Source: a bacterium
Lineage (GTDB): Bacteria > Chlamydiota > Chlamydiia > Chlamydiales > SM23-39
NCBI GenBank assembly: GCA_021818045.1
Contig: JAKAFF010000094.1
Span: forward strand, 1-6,107
Direction of reading: 5' to 3'
DNA: 6,107 nucleotides
Position 1 is the first letter of the stretch, and each line of letters starts with the position of its first letter. The position numbers were made by a program, and so were the translations under genes. The notes under the pieces were generated by a model. It did no database searches and had not been told where the DNA came from. It saw only the letters and a program-made list of their open reading frames with translations. Below, piece after piece: positions 1 to 5,600 of this stretch.

Positions 1-214
1 TTTGCACGGAATGCGATTGGGTGAGCAGTCCTCCTGGTAATGGGCCTTGAATCACCAAAGGAGACATCCCGGCACGTCCTAAATAAATCGCCGACGTCAA
101 AGACCCAACCCCGCCGCCTAAAATAACAACCGGTTCCACATCATCGACACGCTCTTCGGCCGCCATGGGCATGATAGGCAAAACAACGCTTAGCAAAGCT
201 TTGATGAACGACAT
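1..214 (-). CDS. Thioredoxin-reductase-like FAD/NAD(P) oxidoreductase with signal peptide (N-terminal part only)
   Basis: Only the first 71 residues are inside the window; the frame stays open to the left edge. Seen: a start MSFIKALLSVVLPIMPMAA that looks like a Sec signal peptide (one Lys, a hydrophobic core, AA before the acidic EERVDD, cleavage near residue 19). A Rossmann FAD-binding segment follows, ILGGGVGSLTSAIYLGRAG at residues 31-49, and then a GGLLT stretch at 61-65. Known: the order GxGxxG - AIYxxRA - short strand - GG(Q/L)L is that of the thioredoxin reductase branch of pyridine-nucleotide disulfide oxidoreductases. The redox CxxC and NADPH domain would lie outside the window, so the enzyme activity cannot be confirmed. 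Start choice: ATG at 214 has AGGGT 6-7 bases upstream and sits about 20 bases below a near-consensus promoter. Methionines at residues 15 and 17 would remove the signal, but no ribosome site precedes them. It is divergent from the membrane hydrolase gene. Confidence 0.85.
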   Translation of the reverse strand, partial: MSFIKALLSVVLPIMPMAAEERVDDVEPVVILGGGVGSLTSAIYLGRAGMSPLVIQGPLPGGLLTQSHSVQ

Positions 215-240
215 GCAATCACCCTAAATTTACCCCTCCA

Positions 241-269
241 ATTAAACATGATTTTCATTATATTGTCAA
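241..269 (-). promoter_or_regulatory. Sigma-70-type promoter of the thioredoxin-reductase-like gene
   Basis: Read on the minus strand: TTGACA (264-269, perfect -35), a 17-base spacer, then TTTAAT (241-246, 4 of 6 matches to TATAAT). Transcription would begin near 234, giving a leader of about 20 bases before the ATG at 214. This is the best promoter match I see in the window. It is a sequence match only. Confidence 0.65.
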
Positions 270-291
270 CAGAACGCCATCATGGTAAATT
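263..291 (+). promoter_or_regulatory. Possible divergent promoter of the membrane hydrolase gene
   Basis: Plus strand: TTGTCA (263-268, 5 of 6 matches), a 17-base spacer, TAAATT (286-291, 4 of 6). Its -35 overlaps the -35 of the leftward promoter, because TTGTCAA nearly reads as TTGACAA on the other strand. The predicted start point, near 298, would make the ATG at 299 almost leaderless. An alternative is TTGATG (201-206) with TAAATT (225-230), which would serve an ATG at 248. Neither is strong. Confidence 0.35.
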
Positions 292-298
292 ATTAAGT

Positions 299-2122
299 AT
301 GAGCCGTTTTTTTCAATATAAAGGAGAGGTTAACTACTTATATTTCAGTTGCTTTCTCCTTTTTTTAATGCTGCTAAGCGTTCTGCATTACCTCAACTGG
401 GAACAACCGGATCACCAAATTGCCTTTTTTTTCATCTTGTATGCGATCGGCCAGTCGTTACTTGAAGTAGGACTATTTATACTCGTTTCTTATTTTTTGC
501 GCAGATGGGCCCCCTCATGGCTATTTGCCCTGTATATAGGATTTTCTTTTGTGGCAATGCTGCTCCATTTCACCCACTTTACAATGGTGCGCTTGATGGA
601 CGCATCATTGGGGTATATTTTCAATTTTTTATTCGGCTCTGGCATCAACCATCTGATTGCAGGATTTCAGGCGCTAAACATGAACTGGACAATGATCATC
701 TTAACAGTGAGCACTTTTTTACTGATGCCGATCTTAGGCTTAAGCTTCTATTGGCTTACAGCACGGATTATTAAACACAAACCATTGCAGCTATCTTTGA
801 CACAAATTACCTCGGCAATTGGAGCGATTAGCGCACTCCTGTTTTGCTTGGATCTCGTGTGTCGCCCTTTTCTCGATAGACATATGCACAGCAAATACCA
901 AAGACGTCTTCCCCTCGGCACCACATTCCTCACTCCCATCCGCAAAACATTGCCTTTACCCACTCCTTTAAATATGCCTCGTTTTGAGCCAGAGACCATC
1001 TTGTCTGAAAAGCCCCAATCTCACCTCTCGAACATCTATTTTTTTGTTGTAGAAACGTTGCGCCAAGACTTTATTAATGAAGAGACCGCGCCTCATTTAA
1101 GTGCATTTGGGCAAGAAAACATCCAATTCAATGACTCTTTTGCCAACGCCAACGCAACCCACCTATCTTGGTTTGCCCTGTTTCACTCCGATTATCCATT
1201 GCACTGGAACGTCCGAAGAGACACTTGGCTCAAAGGGAGCACCCCCTTGCGCATGCTCAAAAACATGGGCTACCAAATCCAAGTCTTTTCGTCGGCCAAT
1301 TTGCGCTACTTTGGAATGGACAAACTGATCTTTGGCTCTCAAAGACAACTCGCCGACCGCATTGAAGAATACTCTTTCGATCGAACGCTAGAACCTTGTG
1401 ATTGCGATGCCTTAGCTTTCGATGCTTTAAAAGAGCATTTAGCCCTCCGCGGACAGTGTTACATCATCTTTTTAGATGCCACGCATTCAGAATACAGTTT
1501 TCCCAAAGATTTCCCAACACCCTTCCTTCCCATTGCCAAAGAGATTGATTATTTAAGTATCCACGCTAAAAGCCCGGAGCTGGAATACATTAAAAACCGC
1601 TATCGCAACGCCATTCATTATATCGATCACCTATTTGGCCATTTTTTTACGCTACTCAAAACAGAGGGGCTGTTTGATGATGCCATCATTGCGATTACGG
1701 GAGATCATGGTGAAGAGTTTTTCGAAGAAGGAGCTTTATTCCACGGGACTCATCTCAATACATATCAAACAAAGGTCCCAATCTTTCTCAAATTCCCCTC
1801 TGAAGATTGGATTCCCCAAACACCCCTTGCCACTCACGTCGACCTCTTCCCATCTGTGCTGCACTATCTAACGAAACAAAGTGACTTTTCCACTTTCTTT
1901 GATGGCCAATCTATTTTTAGCCTGCAAAGATGGCCCGGTCGTGTAGCTGTCTTACAAAACGGTCCCGACGCCCCCCGCGAATTTTCTATAGAGACACCAG
2001 ATAGCTTTTTGCGGGCCCAGATTCTCTCACCCAACCAACTGGAAATGGTAGAATGGCAAGGACCTATTACGGCCGATCTGCTCACTCCTCTGACAAAAAA
2101 AAACGCGCCATCTCTAAGATGA
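299..2122 (+). CDS. PbgA/YejM-like inner-membrane protein with periplasmic sulfatase-type hydrolase domain
   Basis: Residues are counted from the upstream ATG at 248 (624 residues); the chosen ATG at 299 is residue 18 and gives 607 residues. Five hydrophobic segments (about 30-47, 58-84, 91-113, 147-172, 184-204) are followed by a basic, proline-rich linker (205-260) and an alkaline-phosphatase/sulfatase fold. This is the architecture of PbgA/YejM, which senses lipid A in enterobacteria, and more loosely of LtaS and EptA. Motifs: FFVVETLRQDF with E269 as probable metal ligand, T304 in NATHLSW as probable nucleophile, D409/H413, GDHGEEF with D486-H487, and H499/H502 in FHGTHLN. The C-terminal THVDLFPSVLHYL and GQSIF also match the family. 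The metal site looks complete, so it may be an active phospho- or sulfo-group transferase or hydrolase; the substrate is unknown. Periplasmic cysteines C384, C386 and C404 could form a disulfide. Neither start has a clear ribosome site. I prefer 299 because 248 lies within the opposing promoter. Confidence 0.9.
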   Translation: MSRFFQYKGEVNYLYFSCFLLFLMLLSVLHYLNWEQPDHQIAFFFILYAIGQSLLEVGLFILVSYFLRRWAPSWLFALYIGFSFVAMLLHFTHFTMVRLMDASLGYIFNFLFGSGINHLIAGFQALNMNWTMIILTVSTFLLMPILGLSFYWLTARIIKHKPLQLSLTQITSAIGAISALLFCLDLVCRPFLDRHMHSKYQRRLPLGTTFLTPIRKTLPLPTPLNMPRFEPETILSEKPQSHLSNIYFFVVETLRQDFINEETAPHLSAFGQENIQFNDSFANANATHLSWFALFHSDYPLHWNVRRDTWLKGSTPLRMLKNMGYQIQVFSSANLRYFGMDKLIFGSQRQLADRIEEYSFDRTLEPCDCDALAFDALKEHLALRGQCYIIFLDATHSEYSFPKDFPTPFLPIAKEIDYLSIHAKSPELEYIKNRYRNAIHYIDHLFGHFFTLLKTEGLFDDAIIAITGDHGEEFFEEGALFHGTHLNTYQTKVPIFLKFPSEDWIPQTPLATHVDLFPSVLHYLTKQSDFSTFFDGQSIFSLQRWPGRVAVLQNGPDAPREFSIETPDSFLRAQILSPNQLEMVEWQGPITADLLTPLTKKNAPSLR

Positions 2123-2126
2123 CGCG
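2095..2126 (-). terminator. Intrinsic terminator of the 312-residue gene, inside the end of the convergent gene
   Basis: Read on the minus strand: a 10-bp stem (2117-2126 with 2104-2113, CGCGTCATCT pairing with AGATGGCGCG through one G-U pair), a three-base TAG loop, then an uninterrupted run of nine T (2103-2095). It lies 30 bases past the TAA of the leftward gene at 2156. On the plus strand the same stem has no T run and carries a C-A mismatch, so it should act one way. The hairpin covers the last codons and stop of the membrane hydrolase gene. Confidence 0.88.
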
Positions 2127-2155
2127 CCCCAAGCTCAACACAAACCCCTATACGA

Positions 2156-3094
2156 TTAGCAATATTCTGGAGGAAGAGGGATGGAGGTCAGGATCCTAAA
2201 CTGTGTCACAACCGCTTGAGGAACCCGAGAATTTGTTTTCACAAAATCATTGAGAAAATGTTCTGCCCAAATTCTCATCTCTCCATAAGTGGCTTGACTA
2301 TTTTGCCCTAAAACCTTCAACTTCGCACTCAACTCTTTGAAAAGCAAAATGCCATCTTGCAAAGGCTCGATTTCATTGGTGTAAGTAGACGATGTATACC
2401 CTTGCAATACGTCATTTGAATTGTGCAGTTTCGCATTTTCCTTCACAAGCCGGCTATTATCCGTCTCTTTATCCTTTCTGGCATTTTCATATTTATCACC
2501 TGTACCACGGTATTCAGCAGACAGATTCTTGATCTCCCCGTTGCAAAGCTCTTCTACACACGCGCTACCCGCATTGATCTCAGTCCCGTCCGCATTTTTT
2601 AAACCGTATTTCTTAATCAACCACGCCCAATCTTGCAAACGGTCTGCAACTTCAGCATGCGCATAGTCCGTCTCTACCTCTTCGGCTCGGCCATACCAAT
2701 AATTGCGATTCTTTTTATCGTATATCGCATCCGTGCTGTTTTGACGCATTTGCTGCTCATTTTGCAAAATATGCGCCCGGTTTTTCTCAATGCGCTCTTC
2801 CCAAAATGAGATCTTTTTTTGATGCTTTTGAATCATAGACACTTCTGCTTCAATGAAAATACCTACTTCAAAAAGCAGTTTTTCTACAACATTCACAGAT
2901 CCAACTAAGCGGTCGTTATTAGCGGGCAAAAATGCGGCAGGATCTACGAGATTTGCCGTAGACGCCTCTCCTAAATGATAGCTTTCTAAAATGGAATTTT
3001 TCATTCCTAACTCAGATCCGTTTGCTCCCTCAGTTTGGGGGAGACAGGTCATGGGATCTACCCCTTGACTTAACTCTTTTTGTACATCAGACAT
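2156..3094 (-). CDS. Hypothetical helical, coiled-coil-like protein, 312 residues
   Basis: I do not recognise a family. Seen: no Sec signal or membrane segment. The first 60 residues are polar and look unstructured (rich in Ser, Gly, Asn, Glu). Charged, probably helical blocks follow at about 62-118 and 128-165, then a loop with C179 and C184, a Lys/Glu/Asn-rich coiled-coil-like stretch at 187-230, and further helices at 238-262 and 268-287. The C-terminus is IPLPPEYC. The start is firm: ATG at 3094 is preceded by AAAGGAGAGG (3099-3108), the best ribosome site in the window, which suggests good expression. It appears to be a single-gene unit, with a 128-bp AT-rich gap upstream and a strong terminator downstream. 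A flexible N-terminus ahead of long helices is seen in type III secretion effectors and tip or translocator proteins, so secretion is possible; that is inference only. A cytosolic structural protein is equally possible. Confidence 0.85.
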   Translation of the reverse strand: MSDVQKELSQGVDPMTCLPQTEGANGSELGMKNSILESYHLGEASTANLVDPAAFLPANNDRLVGSVNVVEKLLFEVGIFIEAEVSMIQKHQKKISFWEERIEKNRAHILQNEQQMRQNSTDAIYDKKNRNYWYGRAEEVETDYAHAEVADRLQDWAWLIKKYGLKNADGTEINAGSACVEELCNGEIKNLSAEYRGTGDKYENARKDKETDNSRLVKENAKLHNSNDVLQGYTSSTYTNEIEPLQDGILLFKELSAKLKVLGQNSQATYGEMRIWAEHFLNDFVKTNSRVPQAVVTQFRILTSIPLPPEYC

Positions 3095-3108
3095 GATACC
3101 TCTCCTTT
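3095..3108 (-). promoter_or_regulatory. Strong ribosome binding site fixing the ATG at 3094
   Basis: The minus strand reads AAAGGAGAGG (3108-3099), TATC, ATG. The GGAG core is 7 bases from the start codon. No other in-frame start nearby has a comparable site. Confidence 0.8.
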
Positions 3109-3151
3109 GGCTTGGGTGGAGCAGATCGGCAAGAATCCGCCCTCAGGCTCA

Positions 3152-3190
3152 ATTCTACCAAAATATAATTTAATTACAATTTATTGTAAT
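3152..3190 (-). promoter_or_regulatory. Putative promoter with an overlapping inverted-repeat operator
   Basis: A perfect inverted repeat ATTACAA (3173-3179), four-base spacer TTTA, TTGTAAT (3184-3190) lies in the AT-rich gap upstream of the 312-residue gene. On the minus strand its downstream arm supplies TTGTAA (3179-3174), which with a 16-base spacer and TAGAAT (3157-3152, 5 of 6) resembles a sigma-70 promoter. That would give a leader of about 50 bases. A second -10-like TATAAT (3200-3195) has no -35. A regulator bound to the repeat would block the -35. AT-rich DNA gives such repeats by chance fairly often, so this is tentative. Confidence 0.35.
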
Positions 3191-3222
3191 AATAATTATA
3201 CACACATCTTAATCAGAATGCC

Positions 3223-3468
3223 TTAATTAACAGACAATGTTAACTTTCTTTGAGTATCGATTTTTCTATCAACCGGGTAAAGACTCAAGAGCAGCACCGC
3301 GAACAGAGCAACCGGCACTATCCAGTAGGCATTCAAGAAGATAGAGACAGCAACACCTACTGCTAAAAGCGTTGTGATTGCAGTTTTTATTGCTGTGCAA
3401 GCGGGATGTAAGTCTCTTATAATTAATGATGGTTTAGCTTCATTTAAGGTAATTGGAGCGGGCGTCAT
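3223..3468 (-). CDS. Small two-helix membrane protein, 81 residues, Inc-like hydrophobicity
   Basis: No conserved family is recognised. Seen: a polar N-terminus (residues 1-26), two hydrophobic stretches close together (about 29-45 and 48-64) with only a few residues between them, then a charged tail YPVDRKIDTQRKLTLSVN. Known: a bilobed pair of closely spaced membrane helices with both ends in the cytosol is the hallmark of chlamydial inclusion-membrane (Inc) proteins, but many small unrelated membrane proteins look alike. ATG at 3468 is the only methionine in the frame. Its ribosome site is poor (AGGG touching the start), while TATAAT lies at about 10 bases upstream, so translation could be leaderless or coupled to galE, whose stop is 32 bases upstream on the same strand. 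It may be the last gene of the glycan run. That it is really expressed is likely but not certain. Confidence 0.6.
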   Translation of the reverse strand: MTPAPITLNEAKPSLIIRDLHPACTAIKTAITTLLAVGVAVSIFLNAYWIVPVALFAVLLLSLYPVDRKIDTQRKLTLSVN

Positions 3469-3500
3469 CCCTATATTATAGGTGATATTGGGGAAAAAAT

Positions 3501-4481
3501 CTAGAGTTTTACCAAGGCGCGCTCGGCATGCCAGCGGTAGGCAGTGGCGACGATTTCAGGTAGGGTGTACCCGGGAGTCCAATTTAAAACAGATTGAGCA
3601 TAAGACACATCTGCAACAAGAACAGGGCTATCTTGCGGCAGGCGGGGGAGGATTTGGGTAGGGATGGGTTTGCCCGCCACTGCACTAACAGCATCTACAA
3701 TTTGTCTCACCGAATACCCGCACCCGCTGCCCAGATTGAGCTGCACCGAAGATCTTTCTTGTCGCAAGTAGTCCAAAGCCTGCAAGTGAGCCAAGGCCAA
3801 ATCGAGGACGTGCACATAATCGCGAATGGCCGTGCCATCAGGCGTCGAGTAATCGTTTCCATAAATTGGCAAGAAGGGGCGCTCGCCCAAAGCTGTCTGA
3901 ATGGCCAGAGGAATCAGGTGTGTTTCCGGTTCATGCTCTTCGCCGATCATACCGCTTGGATCTGCGCCGCAAGCATTGAAATACCGAAACGCGACAAAGC
4001 TCAGTCCATAAGCGTGGGCAAAATCTTCCAGCATGGCCTCGATTGCCCACTTGCTTTTCCCATAGGCATTTAGGGGAGATTTTGGATGTTTTTCGTCTAT
4101 GGGAAGATACATGGGCGTCCCGTACACTGCAGCAGTACTTGAAAAAATCAACCGAGACACTCCGGCTTTGCGCATGGCACTCAGCAACGTAATAGCGCCC
4201 AGCATGTTATGCCTGTAGTACAGTTCTGGATCGAGAATTGAATCGCGCACATTGATCAGCGATGCAAGATAAATGACCGCTTCGGGTTGATAGGAGGCGA
4301 ATGCTTCAAACAAAGCCCCCTCATCTTCTACATCTGCAATCACCAAGGAGCCGAACTGAGCACCCCATTTATGGCCTGTTGACAAATTATCAAAAACGAC
4401 AGGAACCCAACCTGATTCCTTGAGCACCTTGCATACGTGGCTTCCGATATAACCTGCACCGCCAACCACTAGTACGCACAT
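3501..4481 (-). CDS. galE: UDP-glucose 4-epimerase
   Basis: Converts UDP-glucose and UDP-galactose into each other in the cytosol using tightly bound NAD; it feeds galactose into surface glycans. It is an extended short-chain dehydrogenase. Seen: the NAD-binding GGAGYIG at residues 7-13; D31 in DNLSTGH for the adenosine ribose; the active-site strand FSSTAAVYG (113-121) with T116 at the usual Ser/Thr position; the catalytic pair Y140 and K144 in YGKSK; the substrate-side RYFNACGADP (166-175); and RDYVHVLDLA (220-229). The length of 326 residues is close to the usual 330-340, and nothing is missing. ATG at 4481 has GAGG overlapping the stop codon of the sugar transferase gene, which ends 9 bases upstream, so the two are very likely cotranscribed and coupled in translation. 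The partner is probably that transferase, with UDP-galactose as shared substrate. An epimerase for a related sugar, such as UDP-GlcNAc, cannot be excluded from sequence alone. Confidence 0.96.
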   Translation of the reverse strand: MCVLVVGGAGYIGSHVCKVLKESGWVPVVFDNLSTGHKWGAQFGSLVIADVEDEGALFEAFASYQPEAVIYLASLINVRDSILDPELYYRHNMLGAITLLSAMRKAGVSRLIFSSTAAVYGTPMYLPIDEKHPKSPLNAYGKSKWAIEAMLEDFAHAYGLSFVAFRYFNACGADPSGMIGEEHEPETHLIPLAIQTALGERPFLPIYGNDYSTPDGTAIRDYVHVLDLALAHLQALDYLRQERSSVQLNLGSGCGYSVRQIVDAVSAVAGKPIPTQILPRLPQDSPVLVADVSYAQSVLNWTPGYTLPEIVATAYRWHAERALVKL

Positions 4482-4490
4482 CCTGGACCT

Positions 4491-5096
4491 CTAGTAAGCC
4501 CCTTTGGGGAAAATCATCTGTAAGAAGGTGCGGACAATCAGCTTACAATCCAACCAAAAAGTGCGATTCAAGACATAGTATAGCTCTCTTTCAATCCGCT
4601 GCTCTAAAGAAAGGGCATTTCGCCCTTCAGTCACCCACAAGGTGGTCAAGCCGGGGCGTACGGAAAGGATACTATCCGCCCTCTCCTTCAAATAGTGGGT
4701 CACTTCATATTGCGTCACTGGGCGAGGGCCAACTAAGCTCATCTCGCCTCTCAAGACGTTCCAAAACTGAGGGATCTCATCGAGAGAGGTCTTGCGCAAA
4801 AAATTGCCAACCCATGTGATGCGCGGATCTTCTTTTAGTTTAAAATAAGTCTGCCACTCTTGCATTAAGGCAGGATTTGCGATTAACAAAGGTTGCAATC
4901 TTGCATCGGCATCCCGATACATCGTGCGAAACTTCAGACAACCGAAAGGTTTGCCCTGTAATCCAATGCGGGGATGCGCATAAAACACAGGTCCTGCAGA
5001 CGACAACTTCACAGCCAAAGCACAAATGGCAAATAAAGGAGACGCAATCAACAGAACCATCAGACTAAAAGCGCAATCAAAAAACCTTTTTCCCAT
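4491..5096 (-). CDS. Monotopic phosphoglycosyl transferase (bacterial sugar transferase, WbaP/WcaJ-type catalytic domain)
   Basis: Transfers a sugar-1-phosphate from a nucleotide sugar to undecaprenyl phosphate at the inner membrane, the first step of building a repeat-unit glycan. It has 201 residues, the length of the minimal PglC-like form, without the extra membrane domain of full WbaP or WcaJ. Seen: KRFFDCAFSLMVLLIASPLF, a membrane-dipping helix whose S19-P20 matches the helix break of PglC; FRTMYRDAD (57-64); the catalytic Asp-Glu pair D106-E107 in SLDEIPQFWNVLRGEMSLVG; GPRP (123-126); RPGLTTLWVTEGR (147-159); and a C-terminal KGAY often seen in WbaP-like enzymes. Together with adjacent galE, galactose-1-phosphate is the likely cargo (inference). 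Start: ATG at 5096 overlaps the previous gene's stop as TGATG, with GGAG five bases upstream. A longer frame from 5207 would add 37 residues, but they overlap the upstream gene and match nothing in the family. Confidence 0.95.
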   Translation of the reverse strand: MGKRFFDCAFSLMVLLIASPLFAICALAVKLSSAGPVFYAHPRIGLQGKPFGCLKFRTMYRDADARLQPLLIANPALMQEWQTYFKLKEDPRITWVGNFLRKTSLDEIPQFWNVLRGEMSLVGPRPVTQYEVTHYLKERADSILSVRPGLTTLWVTEGRNALSLEQRIERELYYVLNRTFWLDCKLIVRTFLQMIFPKGAY

Positions 5097-5105
5097 CAAC
5101 ACTCC
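5094..5105 (-). promoter_or_regulatory. TGATG stop/start overlap with ribosome site, fixes the sugar transferase start
   Basis: Minus strand: GGAG (5105-5102), TGT, then TGATG (5098-5094). The TGA ends the deoxyribosyltransferase-like gene, and the ATG begins the sugar transferase. This arrangement is typical of translational coupling. Confidence 0.8.
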
Positions 5106-5518
5106 AAAGCGGGCGCAGTTCTCTGCAAAATGGCATGCACCCACGATGCTAACCCATCCAAAGAACCTGAAAAATGGGCCACGCCATGCAAATGATAAAA
5201 CGCGCAAGTTGCGGGTCCCACACTAAAAGGGACATGGCTATCAGCATAAATCAAGATCCGTTTTTTTGCAGCAACCGCCAATCCAAGCTCAGTATGGGTC
5301 CCCTTACCACCTGGCAATAGCACCAAGACAAAATCGGCATCGAGCACCCCTTGCACCTCTAAATGAGCAATCTCATTCAACCGCGCCACACTGATCTGTT
5401 GCACACTACCATGCGATGTCCAATCATAGGTAATCTCATGTCCTAAAGCACATAAAGCATCTCTCACGATATTGTGCGATTTTGCATTCGTTAACGATGT
5501 CGCGATATAGTATTTCAT
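5096..5518 (-). CDS. Nucleoside 2-deoxyribosyltransferase-like protein
   Basis: Members of this fold (nucleoside 2-deoxyribosyltransferase, Rcl, and the CMP hydrolases MilB/BlsM) cleave or swap the base of (deoxy)nucleosides or nucleotides in the cytosol. Seen in 140 residues: MKYYIATSLTN at the first strand; LGHEITYDWTSHG (25-37); an alpha/beta middle with LDADFVLVLLPGGKGTHTELG (59-79), in which E77 sits at the position of the catalytic glutamate nucleophile and PGGKGTH forms the preceding loop; then KKRILIY (85-91). Length and motif order fit the family. Whether it uses nucleosides or nucleotides, and which base, cannot be told. Start: ATG at 5518 directly follows GGAGGAGGG (5527-5519) and coincides with the start of the first strand. 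A longer frame from 5605 would translate through two hairpins and is rejected. It is the first gene of the run with the sugar transferase and galE, coupled by TGATG; a base-removing enzyme in front of glycan genes is odd. Confidence 0.85.
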   Translation of the reverse strand: MKYYIATSLTNAKSHNIVRDALCALGHEITYDWTSHGSVQQISVARLNEIAHLEVQGVLDADFVLVLLPGGKGTHTELGLAVAAKKRILIYADSHVPFSVGPATCAFYHLHGVAHFSGSLDGLASWVHAILQRTAPALEC

Positions 5519-5527
5519 CCCTCCTCC
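5519..5527 (-). promoter_or_regulatory. Ribosome binding site fixing the ATG at 5518
   Basis: Minus strand GGAGGAGGG runs straight into the ATG. The GGAGG core (5527-5523) is four bases from the start, a little close but strong. It lies only 8 bases below the first hairpin (5536-5557), so folding there could affect access to it. Confidence 0.7.
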
Positions 5528-5535
5528 GTCGGGAA

Positions 5536-5557
5536 ACCCCGCCCTTAAGGGCGGGGT
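5536..5557. repeat. Perfect 22-bp palindrome (hairpin 1)
   Basis: Arms ACCCCGCCCTT (5536-5546) and AAGGGCGGGGT (5547-5557) with no spacer. It shares the central CCTTAAGG with the palindrome at 5612-5631. On the plus strand it is followed by TATTTTC, on the minus strand by TTTCCC. It lies in the leader of the deoxyribosyltransferase-like gene. Confidence 0.9.
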
Positions 5558-5563
5558 ATTTTC

Positions 5564-5600
5564 AAAAAACGGGTAGGGAGGGGTTCGAAGCCCCTCCCTA
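5564..5600 (-). terminator. Hairpin 2 with T run: possible terminator or attenuator
   Basis: Minus strand: arm TAGGGAGGGG (5600-5591), seven-base loop CTTCGAA (5590-5584), arm CCCCTCCCTA (5583-5574), then CCCG and a run of six T (5569-5564). Pairing can extend by two G-C pairs beyond one mismatch. The T run begins four bases after the main stem, which is later than ideal, but the extended pairing closes that gap. It would end transcription of the small membrane protein gene, or act as an attenuator before the glycan genes. Confidence 0.5.

Noticed and set aside
248..298. Seventeen-codon N-terminal extension of the membrane hydrolase
   Set aside because: No ribosome site, and it overlaps the strong leftward promoter. 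The first membrane helix is complete without it. It remains possible, so it is stated in the gene entry.
320..330. AAAGGAGAGG inside the hydrolase gene as a ribosome site
   Set aside because: No ATG, GTG or TTG in frame follows at a usable distance; it encodes Lys-Gly-Glu.
3480..3500. T6 run after galE as an intrinsic terminator
   Set aside because: No stable GC-rich stem precedes it.
3594..4073. 159-codon open frame on the plus strand opposite galE
   Set aside because: It lies wholly antisense to the clear galE gene, with composition expected of a shadow frame and no ribosome site.
4498..4509. CCCC-TTT-GGGG hairpin at the end of the sugar transferase gene as a terminator
   Set aside because: Only four base pairs, with no T run on the minus strand, and galE follows 9 bases after the stop.
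5097..5207. Longer start for the sugar transferase (37 extra residues)
   Set aside because: It overlaps the upstream gene, has no family similarity, and the ATG at 5096 has GGAG and the TGATG coupling.
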